A DNA stretch of 64,000 bases from an uncultured bacterium (GTDB lineage Bacteria; Planctomycetota; GCA-002687715). The position numbers and the translations under genes are program-made. Shown in pieces: positions 26,471 to 35,668 of the stretch (the first letter of the stretch is position 1; each line of letters starts with the position of its first letter). The DNA is taken from positions 62,001 to 126,000 of the forward strand of contig CADEGH010000010.1 in assembly GCA_902826835.1 (NCBI GenBank). The letters are read 5' to 3'. Under the pieces are notes generated by a model. It did no database searches. It worked only from the letters and a program-made list of their open reading frames with translations, and was not told the DNA's origin.

Positions 26471-27398
26471 CGAGGCCGCGGGCGTGCCGCGACGGAATTA
26501 GCATCTGCAAGAGGCCGGCCAGAGTCCGAAGGAGGGCGGCGGCCGCACAGAGGAGAACAAATCCGGCGGCCGAGGCTCGTCCGTACTGGCTGCGGAAGAA
26601 CGCATGGATACCGGCGCGACGAGCCCGCGCAAGTTCGATGGGGCCCAGGGTCCAGCTTCCCGATCCGATGTGCACGACCTCGGGGCCCGGGTCGTGGAGG
26701 ATCTTGAGGCCGAGGCGCTGGAAGCGCAGGCACCACTCCCACTCCTCGGCGAAGAGGAAAATTTTCTCGTCGAGGTTGCCGACCTTTTCCCACGCGTGGC
26801 GCGAGAAGAGCATGACGGCTCCCGCGACCCAGTCGACCGCATGGAGTTCTTGGTGCCGGGCGAGCGAATGGAAGGGATATTGGAAGCGCTGGCCGGTGGC
26901 GTCCCGCTCCTTCGGTCGGCGGGCGAACTTGGCGCGGATGTTGCCCATGACGGTCGGGAAGTCGCCGCAGGAAGGCTGGGCACTCCCATCCGCGTAGACC
27001 AACCGGCAGCTCACGAGGCTCGTATCCGGATTGGCTCGGAGCGACGCGAGCAGCGCGGAGACTGCGTCCTCCCGGAGCACGGTGTCACTGTTGAGCAGGA
27101 GGATGTTCGGGCCTCGGGCAACCGCCATCCCGAGGTTGCAGCCCGCGGCGAACCCGACGTTGGTGGGACTGGCAATCCAGCGTACCGCCGGATGTTCCTC
27201 CGCCACCATCGCGGCACTGCCATCGGTCGAAGCGTTGTCGACGACGATGACCTCGATGGTGCATCCGCGAGTGTGGGCCTCAAGACTCCGCAGGCAGTCC
27301 GCAAGCAGCTTGCAGGTGTTCCAGTTGACGATGACGACGGAGACGTCGGGAGTCGAACTCGGGTCAGCCGGGCGCGGCGGGAGCGAGGGATCTGGCAC
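26340..27398 (-). CDS. family 2 glycosyltransferase (rhamnosyl-transferase-like)
   Basis: 352 residues. After a proline-rich start, VSVVIVNWNTCKLLADCL, IEVIVVDNASTDGS, the NVGFAAGCNLGM segment and LLLNSDT give the GT-A nucleotide-sugar site. The AEEWEWCLRFQRLGLKILHDP block is the ED-x-E-W-C/D-like acceptor-side motif of rhamnosyl- and related transferases. One hydrophobic stretch near 275-305 may be a membrane helix. It precedes the GT4 gene on the same strand and follows the radical SAM gene with 16 bases between. Confidence 0.9.
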   Translation of the reverse strand: MPDPSLPPRPADPSSTPDVSVVIVNWNTCKLLADCLRSLEAHTRGCTIEVIVVDNASTDGSAAMVAEEHPAVRWIASPTNVGFAAGCNLGMAVARGPNILLLNSDTVLREDAVSALLASLRANPDTSLVSCRLVYADGSAQPSCGDFPTVMGNIRAKFARRPKERDATGQRFQYPFHSLARHQELHAVDWVAGAVMLFSRHAWEKVGNLDEKIFLFAEEWEWCLRFQRLGLKILHDPGPEVVHIGSGSWTLGPIELARARRAGIHAFFRSQYGRASAAGFVLLCAAAALLRTLAGLLQMLIPSRHARGLDALEFGLEGLRWAFSRSARRPLASTDLERSSSSGRTPVTSPRS

Positions 27399-27414
27399 GG
27401 TGGCGCCGCGCGGA

Positions 27415-28890
27415 TCAGGCGCGCTGGAGGGCGCGCGCGGCCTTGATCAGGCCGAGTTCGGGCATGAAGTGGTACGACTTCTTGTCGATGCGGTACTGGG
27501 CCACCCGCGAGTAGGCTCGGGCCACCGGCTTCATGAGGCCGGTTGCTTTGCCGTCGACATCGATGAAGGCGCTGATTTCTTCCGCGCGATGGAGGAACTT
27601 CTTGAACGAGGGAGTGAGGTAGCTCAGGTTCACTCGGTTGTAGTCGTGATTGCCCCAGCCTTCGAAGGTCTCGGGGAAAACACAGCCCATTTCCTTGGCC
27701 CGATTGAAGTATTCGGTCCCGGGGAAGGGCACGAACAAACACACCTTGTAGAGCATGGCGCCGGGGTTTTCGCGCTTCAGCCGGAGCATGAAGGCGAGGG
27801 TCTCCATGACCTGCTCTTCGCTCTCACCCGGCATCCCGGCCATGAAGCTGTAGACCGCCTTGATACCGATTGCGGCGAGGCGTCGGTTCACATCCAAGAC
27901 CTGCTCGGTGGTGATGTCTTTGAGCATCTCCTTCAGGGTGAGATCGCTGCCCGCCTCGGTGCCCACGAACAAAGTCTTGATGCCGGCGTCGTGCATCAGC
28001 TTCAGGTAGGCGTCGTCGCTGCGGTACAGGAAGTCGGCGCGGCAGTTGGCGTTGTAGAGATTGAGTTTGATGTTGTGGTCGATCAAACCCTGGAGGATGT
28101 CGGCGGCACGTTTGCGGTTCTGGAAGAAGAAGTCGTCGAGGAGGAAGACTCCCTCGGCGCCGAACTCGTCGCGCAGCCGCAGGAACTCGGCGATCACTTT
28201 GTCCGGCGAGAGGCCGCGCCACGTCCGCTTGAAGAACTCTTGGATGTAGCAGTAGGCGCAGCGGAAGCGGCAGCCTCGGCTGGTCACCATCGGCAGACTC
28301 GGTCCGCTGCGGAGGGCGCTGACCTTGTAGTGATCGAGGTCGAAGATCTTGTAGGGCAGCGGCGGGATCTGATCGAGATCGGGAGCGTCGGGCTCGGAGG
28401 TTTTCCGGATCTTCCCGTCTTCACCGCGGTAGCAGAGGCCGGGCAGATCGTGCCAGGGCTTGCCTTCCGCCAGAGCTTCCACGAGGGCCGGGAACACCGC
28501 TTCACCCTCGCCAAAACAGGCGATGTCGACGAGAGGGTGTTCGGCGGTCTGCTCGGGCAAGAGACTCGGGTGCACTCCACCCCAAATGATTTTCAAATCA
28601 GGAGCGGCTTCGCGCACCACCTTCGCCATGTCGATGCCGTGGGCGATCTGTGGGCCGGTCATCGTGGAGATGCCGACGCAGATGGTGCCGGGCCGCTGCA
28701 CCATGGCCCGCAGGGTCGACCGCCAGTCCGAATCCTTGCGCTGGTCCAAGGCCGAGACCTCGTAGCCGCGAGCGACCAGCGGGGCCGCGACGTAGAGGAT
28801 GCCCAGAGGCAGGATGTGGCAGTCTTTGTCCTTCGGCCCCGGGTGCGGGTGAAGGAGAACGACGTGACCGGTGGCAGTGGAAGTGAGCAC
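27415..28890 (-). CDS. B12-binding-domain radical SAM enzyme (first of two in the glycan region)
   Basis: 491 residues. The N-terminal half (about 8-145) is a cobalamin-binding-like Rossmann domain: LPLGILYVAAPL, CVGISTMTG, IIWGGVHPSLLPE and ACFGEGE. The radical SAM domain has the iron-sulfur cysteines Cys207, Cys211 and Cys214 in CRFRCAYC, then DDFFFQN and GTEAGSD. The canonical D-x-H-x-x-G cobalt-ligand motif is not evident, as in many members of this class. Related enzymes do methylations, cyclisations and rearrangements. Location among glycosyltransferases suggests a carrier-lipid or sugar modification, but no substrate is known. Confidence 0.87.
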   Translation of the reverse strand: MLTSTATGHVVLLHPHPGPKDKDCHILPLGILYVAAPLVARGYEVSALDQRKDSDWRSTLRAMVQRPGTICVGISTMTGPQIAHGIDMAKVVREAAPDLKIIWGGVHPSLLPEQTAEHPLVDIACFGEGEAVFPALVEALAEGKPWHDLPGLCYRGEDGKIRKTSEPDAPDLDQIPPLPYKIFDLDHYKVSALRSGPSLPMVTSRGCRFRCAYCYIQEFFKRTWRGLSPDKVIAEFLRLRDEFGAEGVFLLDDFFFQNRKRAADILQGLIDHNIKLNLYNANCRADFLYRSDDAYLKLMHDAGIKTLFVGTEAGSDLTLKEMLKDITTEQVLDVNRRLAAIGIKAVYSFMAGMPGESEEQVMETLAFMLRLKRENPGAMLYKVCLFVPFPGTEYFNRAKEMGCVFPETFEGWGNHDYNRVNLSYLTPSFKKFLHRAEEISAFIDVDGKATGLMKPVARAYSRVAQYRIDKKSYHFMPELGLIKAARALQRA

Positions 28891-29000
28891 TCGGGGTCTC
28901 GTTACGAGAGAATCGACCGCCGGGTTTCCCCGGACGGTGGCTGAGCACGCAATCTATCAGGAGAGCGTCGACCTAATCCCTAAGATGACTGAAGCTGCGC

Positions 29001-29333
29001 CTATTTCGAGAAATTCCGAAGTGCGTCGAGGGCTCGTCCGAGCTGGCTTGCCAGGTCGGAGGCCTCCTTCTGACCGAGGGCCCCGCGGGCGAGGACGGCC
29101 TGGGCTTGACCCATCGCCGCCACCGCCTCCGGAAGGGCCGCTGGGTCCAATCCGGTGCACCCGTTCACGCAGGCAACGATGCGCTCGGCGTTGGCCTCGG
29201 GGTCGAGGGTGTCCTCGAGCTTGGCGATGAACCAGTCCTGGGCGTTCACGATCGATCCCCAGCCCTCCTCCTTTTTGATGAAGAGCTTGCCTTCCACGGA
29301 CTTCCACGGCTCAGCCGCCCACTTGGGTTTCAC
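29001..29333 (-). CDS. small hypothetical acidic protein
   Basis: 110 residues. I chose the GTG at 29333 because AAGGAG lies exactly six bases upstream, and coding character begins there (VKPKWAAEPWKSVEGKLFIK). Further upstream the same frame is antisense of the neighbouring glycosyltransferase. No family is recognised. Two cysteines (ACVNGCTG) and a helical alanine-rich C-terminus are visible; there is no signal peptide. It ends about 110 bases before the radical SAM start on the same strand and is divergent from the GT4 gene. Confidence 0.6.
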   Translation of the reverse strand: MKPKWAAEPWKSVEGKLFIKKEEGWGSIVNAQDWFIAKLEDTLDPEANAERIVACVNGCTGLDPAALPEAVAAMGQAQAVLARGALGQKEASDLASQLGRALDALRNFSK

Positions 29334-29339
29334 GTCGCA

Positions 29340-29345
29340 CTCCTT
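29340..29345 (-). promoter_or_regulatory. ribosome binding site fixing a GTG start
   Basis: AAGGAG on the minus strand, six bases before the GTG of the small hypothetical gene. It decides the start of that gene, which is otherwise hidden in a much longer frame. Confidence 0.65.
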
Positions 29346-29450
29346 CGAGGTTCGGCACCAACCAAAAGCGCACTCCCGAGGATGGTACGGCAGCGGCGCG
29401 TGGACAAGGGTCGCTTGTGGGGAGGGGGTGGGCGTTGCATCCTCGGCCCC

Positions 29451-30617
29451 GTGTCCACCGAGTCGAAGCGGAGCGAACCGAGCATTGCGGAGCGGCCGGC
29501 TGAGGCCCAGGAGTCGCCGGCCAAAATCGCCCTCGCCTGCAGCGGGGTCGGGCGGGTGCAACGAGGCTTCGAACGGTTGATGCTCGACATCCTGGACCTC
29601 GTGCGGGCGGACTTGGATATCACGTTGTTCAAGGGCGGAGGCGAGGAGCGACCGGGGGAGAGGGTGGTCTGGAATGCGGGGCGGCACGGCCGACTCGCCA
29701 AGGTCTTGCCGGTCCACCGACTGTTCGGGCGGCCTTCCTATTGGACTGAGTGCTGGACCTATGCGGTAGCCCTGTTCCCGAAACTCGTGGCGGGCCGGTA
29801 CGACTTGGTGCACTACATCGACATCCCGGTTGGACAGGCGCTGGCGCGTCTCCGCTCCCTGTTTCGCGCCCGCTTCAAGCTCTTGTACACCCAAGGCGTC
29901 GTGATCGATCCCCGCTACTACCCCCGCGCCGACTACATCCATCAGGTAGCCCAAACGCTGCACGACGATGCGGTTCGCGCGGGATACGCGGAATCGACCA
30001 TGCGGATGGTTCCGTGTGGCGTGCACTCCCAGCGGTTTTCCGAAGGGGCGAGTCGGGCGGACCTGCGGAAAAAACACGGCATTCCCGAGGACACCTTCGT
30101 GGTCCTTTCGGTCGCGGCGCTGAATCGGGTTCAGAAGCGAATCGACCACGTGATCGAAGAGGTGGCGGGGCTCTCCGATCAGAGTTTTCTCTGGCTGGAT
30201 GGCCAGGCCGAAGAGGCGGATCTCCGCGATCTGGCCCTGGCTCGCTTGGGAGCTCGGGTGCGCATCACGCAGGTTCCGTCCGTGCAGGTGGCGGAGCTCT
30301 ACCGACTGGCCGATGTGTTTGTGCTCGGCTCGCTCCAAGAGTCCTTCGGGCTCTCTGCCGTCGAAGCGATGTGTGCGGGCTTGCCGGTGCTCTTGCACCG
30401 CTCCCCGCACTTCGAGTGGCTATCGGGAGGGACCGAGAACTTGGTGCCCATGAACGAGCCAGGGGCTTTGACCGCAGCGCTTCGCTCGCTCCGCGATGAC
30501 GGAGACCGGCGGAGCGACCTCGGTCGGAAGCTCCAAGCGCAGGCCACATCCCGTTACGACTGGTCCGCTCTCAAGCACCCCTATCTCGAGGTCTATCGCG
30601 CCGCTCTGCGCGCCTGA
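29451..30617 (+). CDS. family 4 glycosyltransferase
   Basis: 388 residues from a GTG at 29451; the frame is open further upstream but that part is antisense to the small hypothetical gene. The N-terminal domain carries IALACSGVGRVQRGFERLM. The C-terminal GT-B domain has VVLSVAALNRVQKRIDHVIEEV, the DVFVLGSLQESFGLSAVEAMCAGLPVL region with the E-x7-E signature, and a final basic helix. It transfers a sugar from a nucleotide donor with retention. It is isolated on the plus strand between two minus-strand runs, so it has its own promoter in the 117-base divergent gap. Confidence 0.88.
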   Translation: MSTESKRSEPSIAERPAEAQESPAKIALACSGVGRVQRGFERLMLDILDLVRADLDITLFKGGGEERPGERVVWNAGRHGRLAKVLPVHRLFGRPSYWTECWTYAVALFPKLVAGRYDLVHYIDIPVGQALARLRSLFRARFKLLYTQGVVIDPRYYPRADYIHQVAQTLHDDAVRAGYAESTMRMVPCGVHSQRFSEGASRADLRKKHGIPEDTFVVLSVAALNRVQKRIDHVIEEVAGLSDQSFLWLDGQAEEADLRDLALARLGARVRITQVPSVQVAELYRLADVFVLGSLQESFGLSAVEAMCAGLPVLLHRSPHFEWLSGGTENLVPMNEPGALTAALRSLRDDGDRRSDLGRKLQAQATSRYDWSALKHPYLEVYRAALRA

Positions 30618-30626
30618 GATCCGGGC

Positions 30627-31619
30627 TCAACGCCACGATGCCGGCAGGTTCTCGTAGATCTCGATCGCCTGGAATTTCGGGGTTTCACGAGCACCGACGC
30701 GCCGGGCCCACGCCGCCATCTTCCGGAGTCCCTCCTCGAGCGAGGTCGTCGGATGATCGCCGAACACGGCGCGGATCTTCTCGTGATCGGCGAAGGCGTG
30801 TTTGACCTCGTGGCGCTCTTCGTGGTGGATCACCGGATGGCCCGGCGACCCCATCGCCGCCCCGACCTCGCGGGCGAGGTCGAGAACGCTGACCGGAGTG
30901 TCCGCCCCGATGTTGAAGATCTGGTTGCGAGCTCCCGGCACTTGCGGCGCGGAGGCGATGAGGGGAGCCAAGTCGCCGATGTAGCTGAACGCCCGGGTCT
31001 GGCGGCCGTCTCCGAAGATCGAGAGCGGCTTACCCTGCATCACCTGGTTCATGAAGATGCCGACGACGTTGCGGTAGCGGTCCCCGATGTTCTGCAATTC
31101 GCCGTAGACGTTGTGCGGGCGGAAAATCACGTAGTCGAGGCCGAAAATCCGCTGCGAGGCGGCGAGTTCGAGCTCCACCGAGTACTTGGCGATGCCGTAG
31201 CTGTCCTCGGGAAGGGGCTGGACATCTTCCCGCATCGGCACTTGGCCAGGCCCGTAGACCGCGATCGACGAGGTGAAGACAAAGCACTTCACCTTGTTCA
31301 GCACCGCGGCGTTGATCAGGTTCACGCTGCCGATGACGTTGTTCGTGGTGTTGAAGCGCTTGATGAAGTGGCTCAGGCCTTCGGCCGCGTAGGCTGCGAG
31401 GTGATAGATCCGGTCGAACCGCTCGGCCGCACAGAGCCGCAGCACGAGTTCGTGGTCGACCACGGAGCCTTGGACGAACTTCGCCCGCGGGTCGACGTTT
31501 TCCACAAAGCCGCCGGAGAGATCATCCAAGACGACCACCGAGTGGCCCTGGTCGAGGAGTGACTTGGCGACGTGCGCGCCGATGAAGCCGGCGCCGCCGG
31601 TGACGAGACACTTCTGCAT
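30627..31619 (-). CDS. NAD-dependent nucleotide-sugar epimerase/dehydratase (UDP-glucose 4-epimerase-like)
   Basis: 330 residues from ATG at 31619, sharing a base with the stop of the DUF1972 glycosyltransferase. The extended SDR signatures are present: TGGAGFIGAHVA for NAD binding, LAAYAAEG, the catalytic FTSSIAVYG serine region and YGIAKYSVE with Tyr-x3-Lys, then RPHNVYGE. Members convert UDP- or other nucleotide sugars at C4 or dehydrate them. The exact reaction cannot be assigned. The gene is part of the minus-strand run that also contains two glycosyltransferases and the CDP-glucose pair. Confidence 0.88.
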   Translation of the reverse strand: MQKCLVTGGAGFIGAHVAKSLLDQGHSVVVLDDLSGGFVENVDPRAKFVQGSVVDHELVLRLCAAERFDRIYHLAAYAAEGLSHFIKRFNTTNNVIGSVNLINAAVLNKVKCFVFTSSIAVYGPGQVPMREDVQPLPEDSYGIAKYSVELELAASQRIFGLDYVIFRPHNVYGELQNIGDRYRNVVGIFMNQVMQGKPLSIFGDGRQTRAFSYIGDLAPLIASAPQVPGARNQIFNIGADTPVSVLDLAREVGAAMGSPGHPVIHHEERHEVKHAFADHEKIRAVFGDHPTTSLEEGLRKMAAWARRVGARETPKFQAIEIYENLPASWR

Positions 31620-32743
31620 CAGTCGTTCTCCGGATGCGACTTGTAATGGCCACTCACGATGTTCTTGAAGAGGCGCTCGTGGTCGTTGGTGATCATGTCC
31701 CAGCGGTAGGCCTGCCGAATCCGCTCGACCGCCATCTTCCGCTTCTTTGCGACCTCCTCGGGGTGGTCCAGGACCCAGCGCATTTGCTCGGCCAAGGCGT
31801 CGTCGTTTTTGTCCCAAAGCACGCCGGCGCCGGCCAAGACCTCGGCGTTGAAGTCGACGTTTAGGCTGAGCACGCAGTTGCCGTAACCCATCGCCTTGAG
31901 CAGCGCCGGATTCGTGCCGCCGACCTCGTTGCCGTGCACGTAGGCGTAGCAGTGGCAATGCAGCTCGCGGATGTGGCCCGGGGTGTAGACGGGTCCGAGG
32001 AACTGGATGCGCGGATCCTTGGTTTCCTTGATCTTCTTGATGAACGGACTGTCCCAGTTCGCGCCGCCCGCGATGACCAGCTTCTTGTTCGTCTTCACCT
32101 TCTCGAAGGCGCGGACGGTGTAGTCGGCGTGGTTTTCGGGCTCGAGGCGTGATGCCTGGAGGAAAAACTCGCCGGACTCGAGCCCGTACTCCTTCAAGAT
32201 CTCCGGCTTGACGCTGCCTTCGATGTTGCCGCCGTACGCGATGAAGGTGGTGGGAGTCTTGAACTTCGTTTCGTAGTAGGCCTGGATCGCCCGGGAGTCG
32301 GAGATGATGCGATGAGCGACCTTGGTCGAGACCCACTCCGCGAACTTGTAGTACTTCTTGGCGAACCAGCCCCACTTCTTGCGCCGCCACTCGAGGCCGT
32401 CCACGTTGAGGGCGATCTTCTCGCCGCGCAGTCTCGGGATGAGCAGCAGGGGGGCGTTCGCGGCGTTGAAGATCATGAGCACGTCGAACTTCTGTTTGCG
32501 CGCGTCCCGGAGGCAGTTGAAGGTGTGGGAAAAAGTGCCGGTGACCTTGGAATCCCAGTGTTTGCAATAGCGGAGCTTGACGCCTTTGTACTCGCTCGGG
32601 TTTCCGGGGGCGTTCCCGAATCGGCAATAGGCGGTCACGTCGTGCCCCTTTTCCACGAGGCCGACCGCAATCTCCTCCGCGCAGGTCTCGAAACCTCCGT
32701 AGTTGGCGGGAACTCCACGGGTACCGATCAGGGCAATCTTCAA
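31619..32743 (-). CDS. DUF1972-type glycosyltransferase (GT4, rhamnosyltransferase-like)
   Basis: 374 residues. The opening MKIALIGTRGVPANYGGFETCAEEIA is the hallmark of the DUF1972 N-terminal domain of GT4 enzymes such as rhamnosyltransferases. NVDGLEWRRKKW follows at about 113-124. The C-terminal domain has FFLQASRLEPENHADYTVRAFEKV and the donor-site HGNEVGGTNPALLKAMGYG. It is lysine-rich compared with its neighbours. It sits upstream of the epimerase with a TGATG overlap. Confidence 0.9.
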   Translation of the reverse strand: MKIALIGTRGVPANYGGFETCAEEIAVGLVEKGHDVTAYCRFGNAPGNPSEYKGVKLRYCKHWDSKVTGTFSHTFNCLRDARKQKFDVLMIFNAANAPLLLIPRLRGEKIALNVDGLEWRRKKWGWFAKKYYKFAEWVSTKVAHRIISDSRAIQAYYETKFKTPTTFIAYGGNIEGSVKPEILKEYGLESGEFFLQASRLEPENHADYTVRAFEKVKTNKKLVIAGGANWDSPFIKKIKETKDPRIQFLGPVYTPGHIRELHCHCYAYVHGNEVGGTNPALLKAMGYGNCVLSLNVDFNAEVLAGAGVLWDKNDDALAEQMRWVLDHPEEVAKKRKMAVERIRQAYRWDMITNDHERLFKNIVSGHYKSHPEND

Positions 32744-32765
32744 GGCAGGTTCTTTCGATCGAGGG

Positions 32766-33830
32766 TCAAAGGGTGGTGCCGGGGCGGATGCTACGCAGCG
32801 CGTTCTCCCGGGCGGGAGACTCCGCCGGGCGGCCTCGCGCGCGTTCCGCCAAGACTCGCCGCGACAAAAACGGGCGGGTCAACCCGGGCGCCAGCGTGAT
32901 GCAAGGCCAGAGCGCGAGGTTTTTCCAGGAGATCGCGTTGGTGCGGACGGCGCTCGTGATCTCCCGGCGGGCGGCCGCGTTTTCCCCGTCCGTCAACTGG
33001 ATCGCCGCGAGGCGACGGTGATTGAATCCGAGGAGCTTCTTGCGTCTCCGCTCGAACTTTCCCTCGAATCGGAACTTCCGCAGCAGCCGAATGAGGTTTT
33101 CGATGATGCTGCGGTTGAACCAGAGCCGATTCCGCAGGGACTCGTCGTGGTAGCGAAATCGGATCAGGCGCTCCGAGTGCAGGTAGCCGGAATGGCCGGC
33201 CGCGCCGAGCCGCATGAGCAAATCGAGTTCGAACGGGAAATTGCCCTCGATGTCCGGCGACACGAATCCGACTTCTTCGAGGCAGCGTCGGCGAAACACC
33301 GTGCCGGAGATCGGAAACAGCCCCGACTCCATCAAGGGACCCAAGATCGGGAGCTTCCCCGCAGGGAAGCGCTGGCGACCGTGCTCGAGGTCGTACCGGG
33401 CACTCATCGAGTCCGAGTCTTTTCCCTCGGCATCGATGATCCCGGCTTGGGTGATGAAACACGCGAGAGAGGGGTCGGCCTGAAGGGTGGCGACCGCGAC
33501 TTGGAGATAGCTCGGCGCAAGCAGGTCGTCGTCGTGCAGGATCACGAAGTAGTCGGAGCCTTTCGAAGCTTCGAAGAGGAATCTCCCCTGGCCGTACTCG
33601 AACGCCGGCTTCGGCTGAGCGTGGAAATGGCAATGGGCGAGAGACAAGGACCGCACGAACGCTGAGACTTCGTCTCTCACCGGTTCGCTCGATCCGTCGT
33701 CGCTCACCAAGACCCGGTCCGGGGCTCGAGTCTGATGCACCAGACTCTCCAACGTCTGGCGGACGAGTCCGGGGCGGCGCAGCGTGGGCACGCCCACAAA
33801 AACCGTGGGGGAGGACGCCTCAGCCACCAT
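32766..33830 (-). CDS. family 2 glycosyltransferase
   Basis: 354 residues from ATG at 33830, which overlaps the end of the dehydratase gene by 11 bases; a start at 33899 would overlap by 80. The GT-A core reads [36 protein letters not shown], and [12 protein letters not shown] with the metal-binding aspartates. A basic C-terminal region ([13 protein letters not shown]) may touch the membrane. Predicted to add one sugar of the repeat unit. It is followed 22 bases later by the DUF1972 gene. Confidence 0.9.
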   Translation of the reverse strand: MVAEASSPTVFVGVPTLRRPGLVRQTLESLVHQTRAPDRVLVSDDGSSEPVRDEVSAFVRSLSLAHCHFHAQPKPAFEYGQGRFLFEASKGSDYFVILHDDDLLAPSYLQVAVATLQADPSLACFITQAGIIDAEGKDSDSMSARYDLEHGRQRFPAGKLPILGPLMESGLFPISGTVFRRRCLEEVGFVSPDIEGNFPFELDLLMRLGAAGHSGYLHSERLIRFRYHDESLRNRLWFNRSIIENLIRLLRKFRFEGKFERRRKKLLGFNHRRLAAIQLTDGENAAARREITSAVRTNAISWKNLALWPCITLAPGLTRPFLSRRVLAERARGRPAESPARENALRSIRPGTTL

Positions 33831-34803
33831 GGCGCGCCAAACCCAGGTGAGTGCGATACCAGGCGACGGATTCGGCGAGCCGATTGGCCACGGGTGCACC
33901 AGGCTTCCATCCCAAACGGAGCCGCGCGCGCTCGGACGAGAGATACTGATGGTTGATCTCGCCCTTGGCCTCGTTGAGCACTCGCGGTGACAGATCGCTG
34001 CGTCCGGCCGCCTTCAGGATCAGCTTGGTGAGATCCAAGACCGAGAGGGGCTCCCCGGTGCCGAAGTTGAAGGCCAGGCCGTGGAGGGAGCGGTCCTCCA
34101 TTTTCTCGGCGAGGAGGAGGTAGGCCTCGGCGATGTCCTGCACGTGAACGTAGTCGCGAATCGGGCTGCCATCGCTGCGGATGATCGGCGATTCGCCCAG
34201 GAGCGTCGAGCGGATGGTGCCGGGCACGATCCGACTCCAGTTGAGATCGCCGGGCCCGAAGAGATTCCCGCAGCGGGTGATGCACACCGGCGTGCCGTAG
34301 GTCTTGAAGTAGGTGGCGGCGATCAGGTCGGCGCAGCTCTTCGAGACGTCGTAGGGATGACTGCCCTGGAGCGCGCAGTCCTCGTCGTAAGGGAGCACCT
34401 TGTGGATGCCGTAGGCCTTGTCGCTCGACGCGACCACGATGCGAGTGACCAAGGGCGAGCGGCGGGCGGCTTCCATCAGCAACCAAGTGCCGCGGATATT
34501 CGTTTCAAAGGTGGCCACCGGATTGCGGTTGGCGACTTGGACGATGGCCTGAGCGCCGAGGTGGAGGACGGTGTCGATCTCGTACTCGCCCAACGCTCGC
34601 TCGAGCACCGCCTGGTCCTCGAGGCAGCCGTAGACGAGGTTCACCCGACTCGCACAATCCTGGAAAAACGGCGACCTCGGGACAATGTCCCGCACGAGCG
34701 CGGTGACCTCGGCGCCACGGCGCAAGAGTTCGCGCACTAAGCTCGAGCCCAAAAACCCGGTCCCCCCGGTGACAAAGGCCCGACGGTTCTGCCAGAAGCT
34801 CAT
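33820..34803 (-). CDS. rfbG: CDP-glucose 4,6-dehydratase-like extended SDR
   Basis: 327 residues from ATG at 34803, with a four-base overlap (ATGA) with the cytidylyltransferase. NAD-binding [20 protein letters not shown] and [10 protein letters not shown] (Tyr-x3-Lys) mark an extended SDR. The stretches [20 protein letters not shown] and [26 protein letters not shown] are characteristic of CDP-glucose 4,6-dehydratases. With the preceding nucleotidyltransferase it should make CDP-4-keto-6-deoxyglucose. The symbol rests on similarity plus that pairing. No RfbH-type dehydrase follows. Confidence 0.85.
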   Translation of the reverse strand: MSFWQNRRAFVTGGTGFLGSSLVRELLRRGAEVTALVRDIVPRSPFFQDCASRVNLVYGCLEDQAVLERALGEYEIDTVLHLGAQAIVQVANRNPVATFETNIRGTWLLMEAARRSPLVTRIVVASSDKAYGIHKVLPYDEDCALQGSHPYDVSKSCADLIAATYFKTYGTPVCITRCGNLFGPGDLNWSRIVPGTIRSTLLGESPIIRSDGSPIRDYVHVQDIAEAYLLLAEKMEDRSLHGLAFNFGTGEPLSVLDLTKLILKAAGRSDLSPRVLNEAKGEINHQYLSSERARLRLGWKPGAPVANRLAESVAWYRTHLGLARHGG

Positions 34804-35507
34804 GCGCTGCCCCCATCGCGACGCCAGGGCCGCTGGCCGCGGGCGATCAGGGCTTCGAATTCCTGCTGGTCTTTGTAGCTGTCCATCGACTTGAAGAACC
34901 CGTCGTGGCGGTAGGCGAACACTTGGCCGGCTTCGGCCAAGCGAGGCAGGACGTCCCGTTCGAGATTGGCGCCCTGCCAGTTCTGGAACACGCGCTTTTC
35001 GAACACGAAGAAGCCGGCGTTGATCCAGTGCTCCCGCATCACGGGCTTCTCGCGGAACTGACGCACGCAGCCGCGCTCGTCGGTGACCAGAGTCCCGTAC
35101 TGCGAAATCAGGGGCACGCTCGTGATCGTGACCAGGCCGCCGTGGGACCGGTGGAAGGCGAGAAGCTGCTTGAGATCGACGTCGCAAAGACCGTCCGCGT
35201 AGGTGGCAAAGAAGGTGTCCCCGACGGAGTCGCGGCATCCGAGAATGCGCCCCCCGGTGTCGGTTTCGTCACCGGTGTCGACGATCTCCACCTGCCAGTC
35301 CCGCGACTTGCCTTCGAAGTAGTCGACGATCACTCCCTTTTTGTGACCGACCGACAACACGAAGGAGGGATAACCCTGGGCGACGTAGAGGCGCATCACC
35401 TGGACGAGGATCGGGGATCCGTCGACCGGCACCATGGGCTTGGGCAGGTACTCCGTGAAGGGGTAAGCCCGAGTTCCTTTTCCGCCGCAGAGAATGATGG
35501 TCTTCAT
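34800..35507 (-). CDS. rfbF: glucose-1-phosphate cytidylyltransferase-like nucleotidyltransferase
   Basis: 235 residues. The nucleotide-binding start [25 protein letters not shown], the [13 protein letters not shown] segment and [13 protein letters not shown] match RfbF-type enzymes, which join CTP and glucose-1-phosphate to give CDP-glucose. [12 protein letters not shown] and FKSMDSYKD complete the fold. It is about 20 residues shorter than characterised RfbF. It is transcribed first in the minus-strand run that continues with the dehydratase, two glycosyltransferases and an epimerase, so regulation of CDP-sugar supply and use is probably shared. Confidence 0.85.
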   Translation of the reverse strand: MKTIILCGGKGTRAYPFTEYLPKPMVPVDGSPILVQVMRLYVAQGYPSFVLSVGHKKGVIVDYFEGKSRDWQVEIVDTGDETDTGGRILGCRDSVGDTFFATYADGLCDVDLKQLLAFHRSHGGLVTITSVPLISQYGTLVTDERGCVRQFREKPVMREHWINAGFFVFEKRVFQNWQGANLERDVLPRLAEAGQVFAYRHDGFFKSMDSYKDQQEFEALIARGQRPWRRDGGSA

Positions 35508-35668
35508 GGCTGAGAGCGCTCTTTGGATTCTTCGGCAAAAGGTGGGGAGAAAAAGTACGCGGACGTACCGATCTCCAAAGTTGTGCCGAACCGGGCCGGT
35601 CGTTCAGGCACGGAGGGTTGCGAGCCTCGTTCCGGGGGAGGTCGGCGGGCGCGCCGATTCGCGAACGA

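Noticed and set aside
30627-32627. 666-residue fused epimerase protein
   Set aside because: Residues before the ATG at 31619 are a shadow of the DUF1972 glycosyltransferase. The NAD-binding motif begins right after that ATG.
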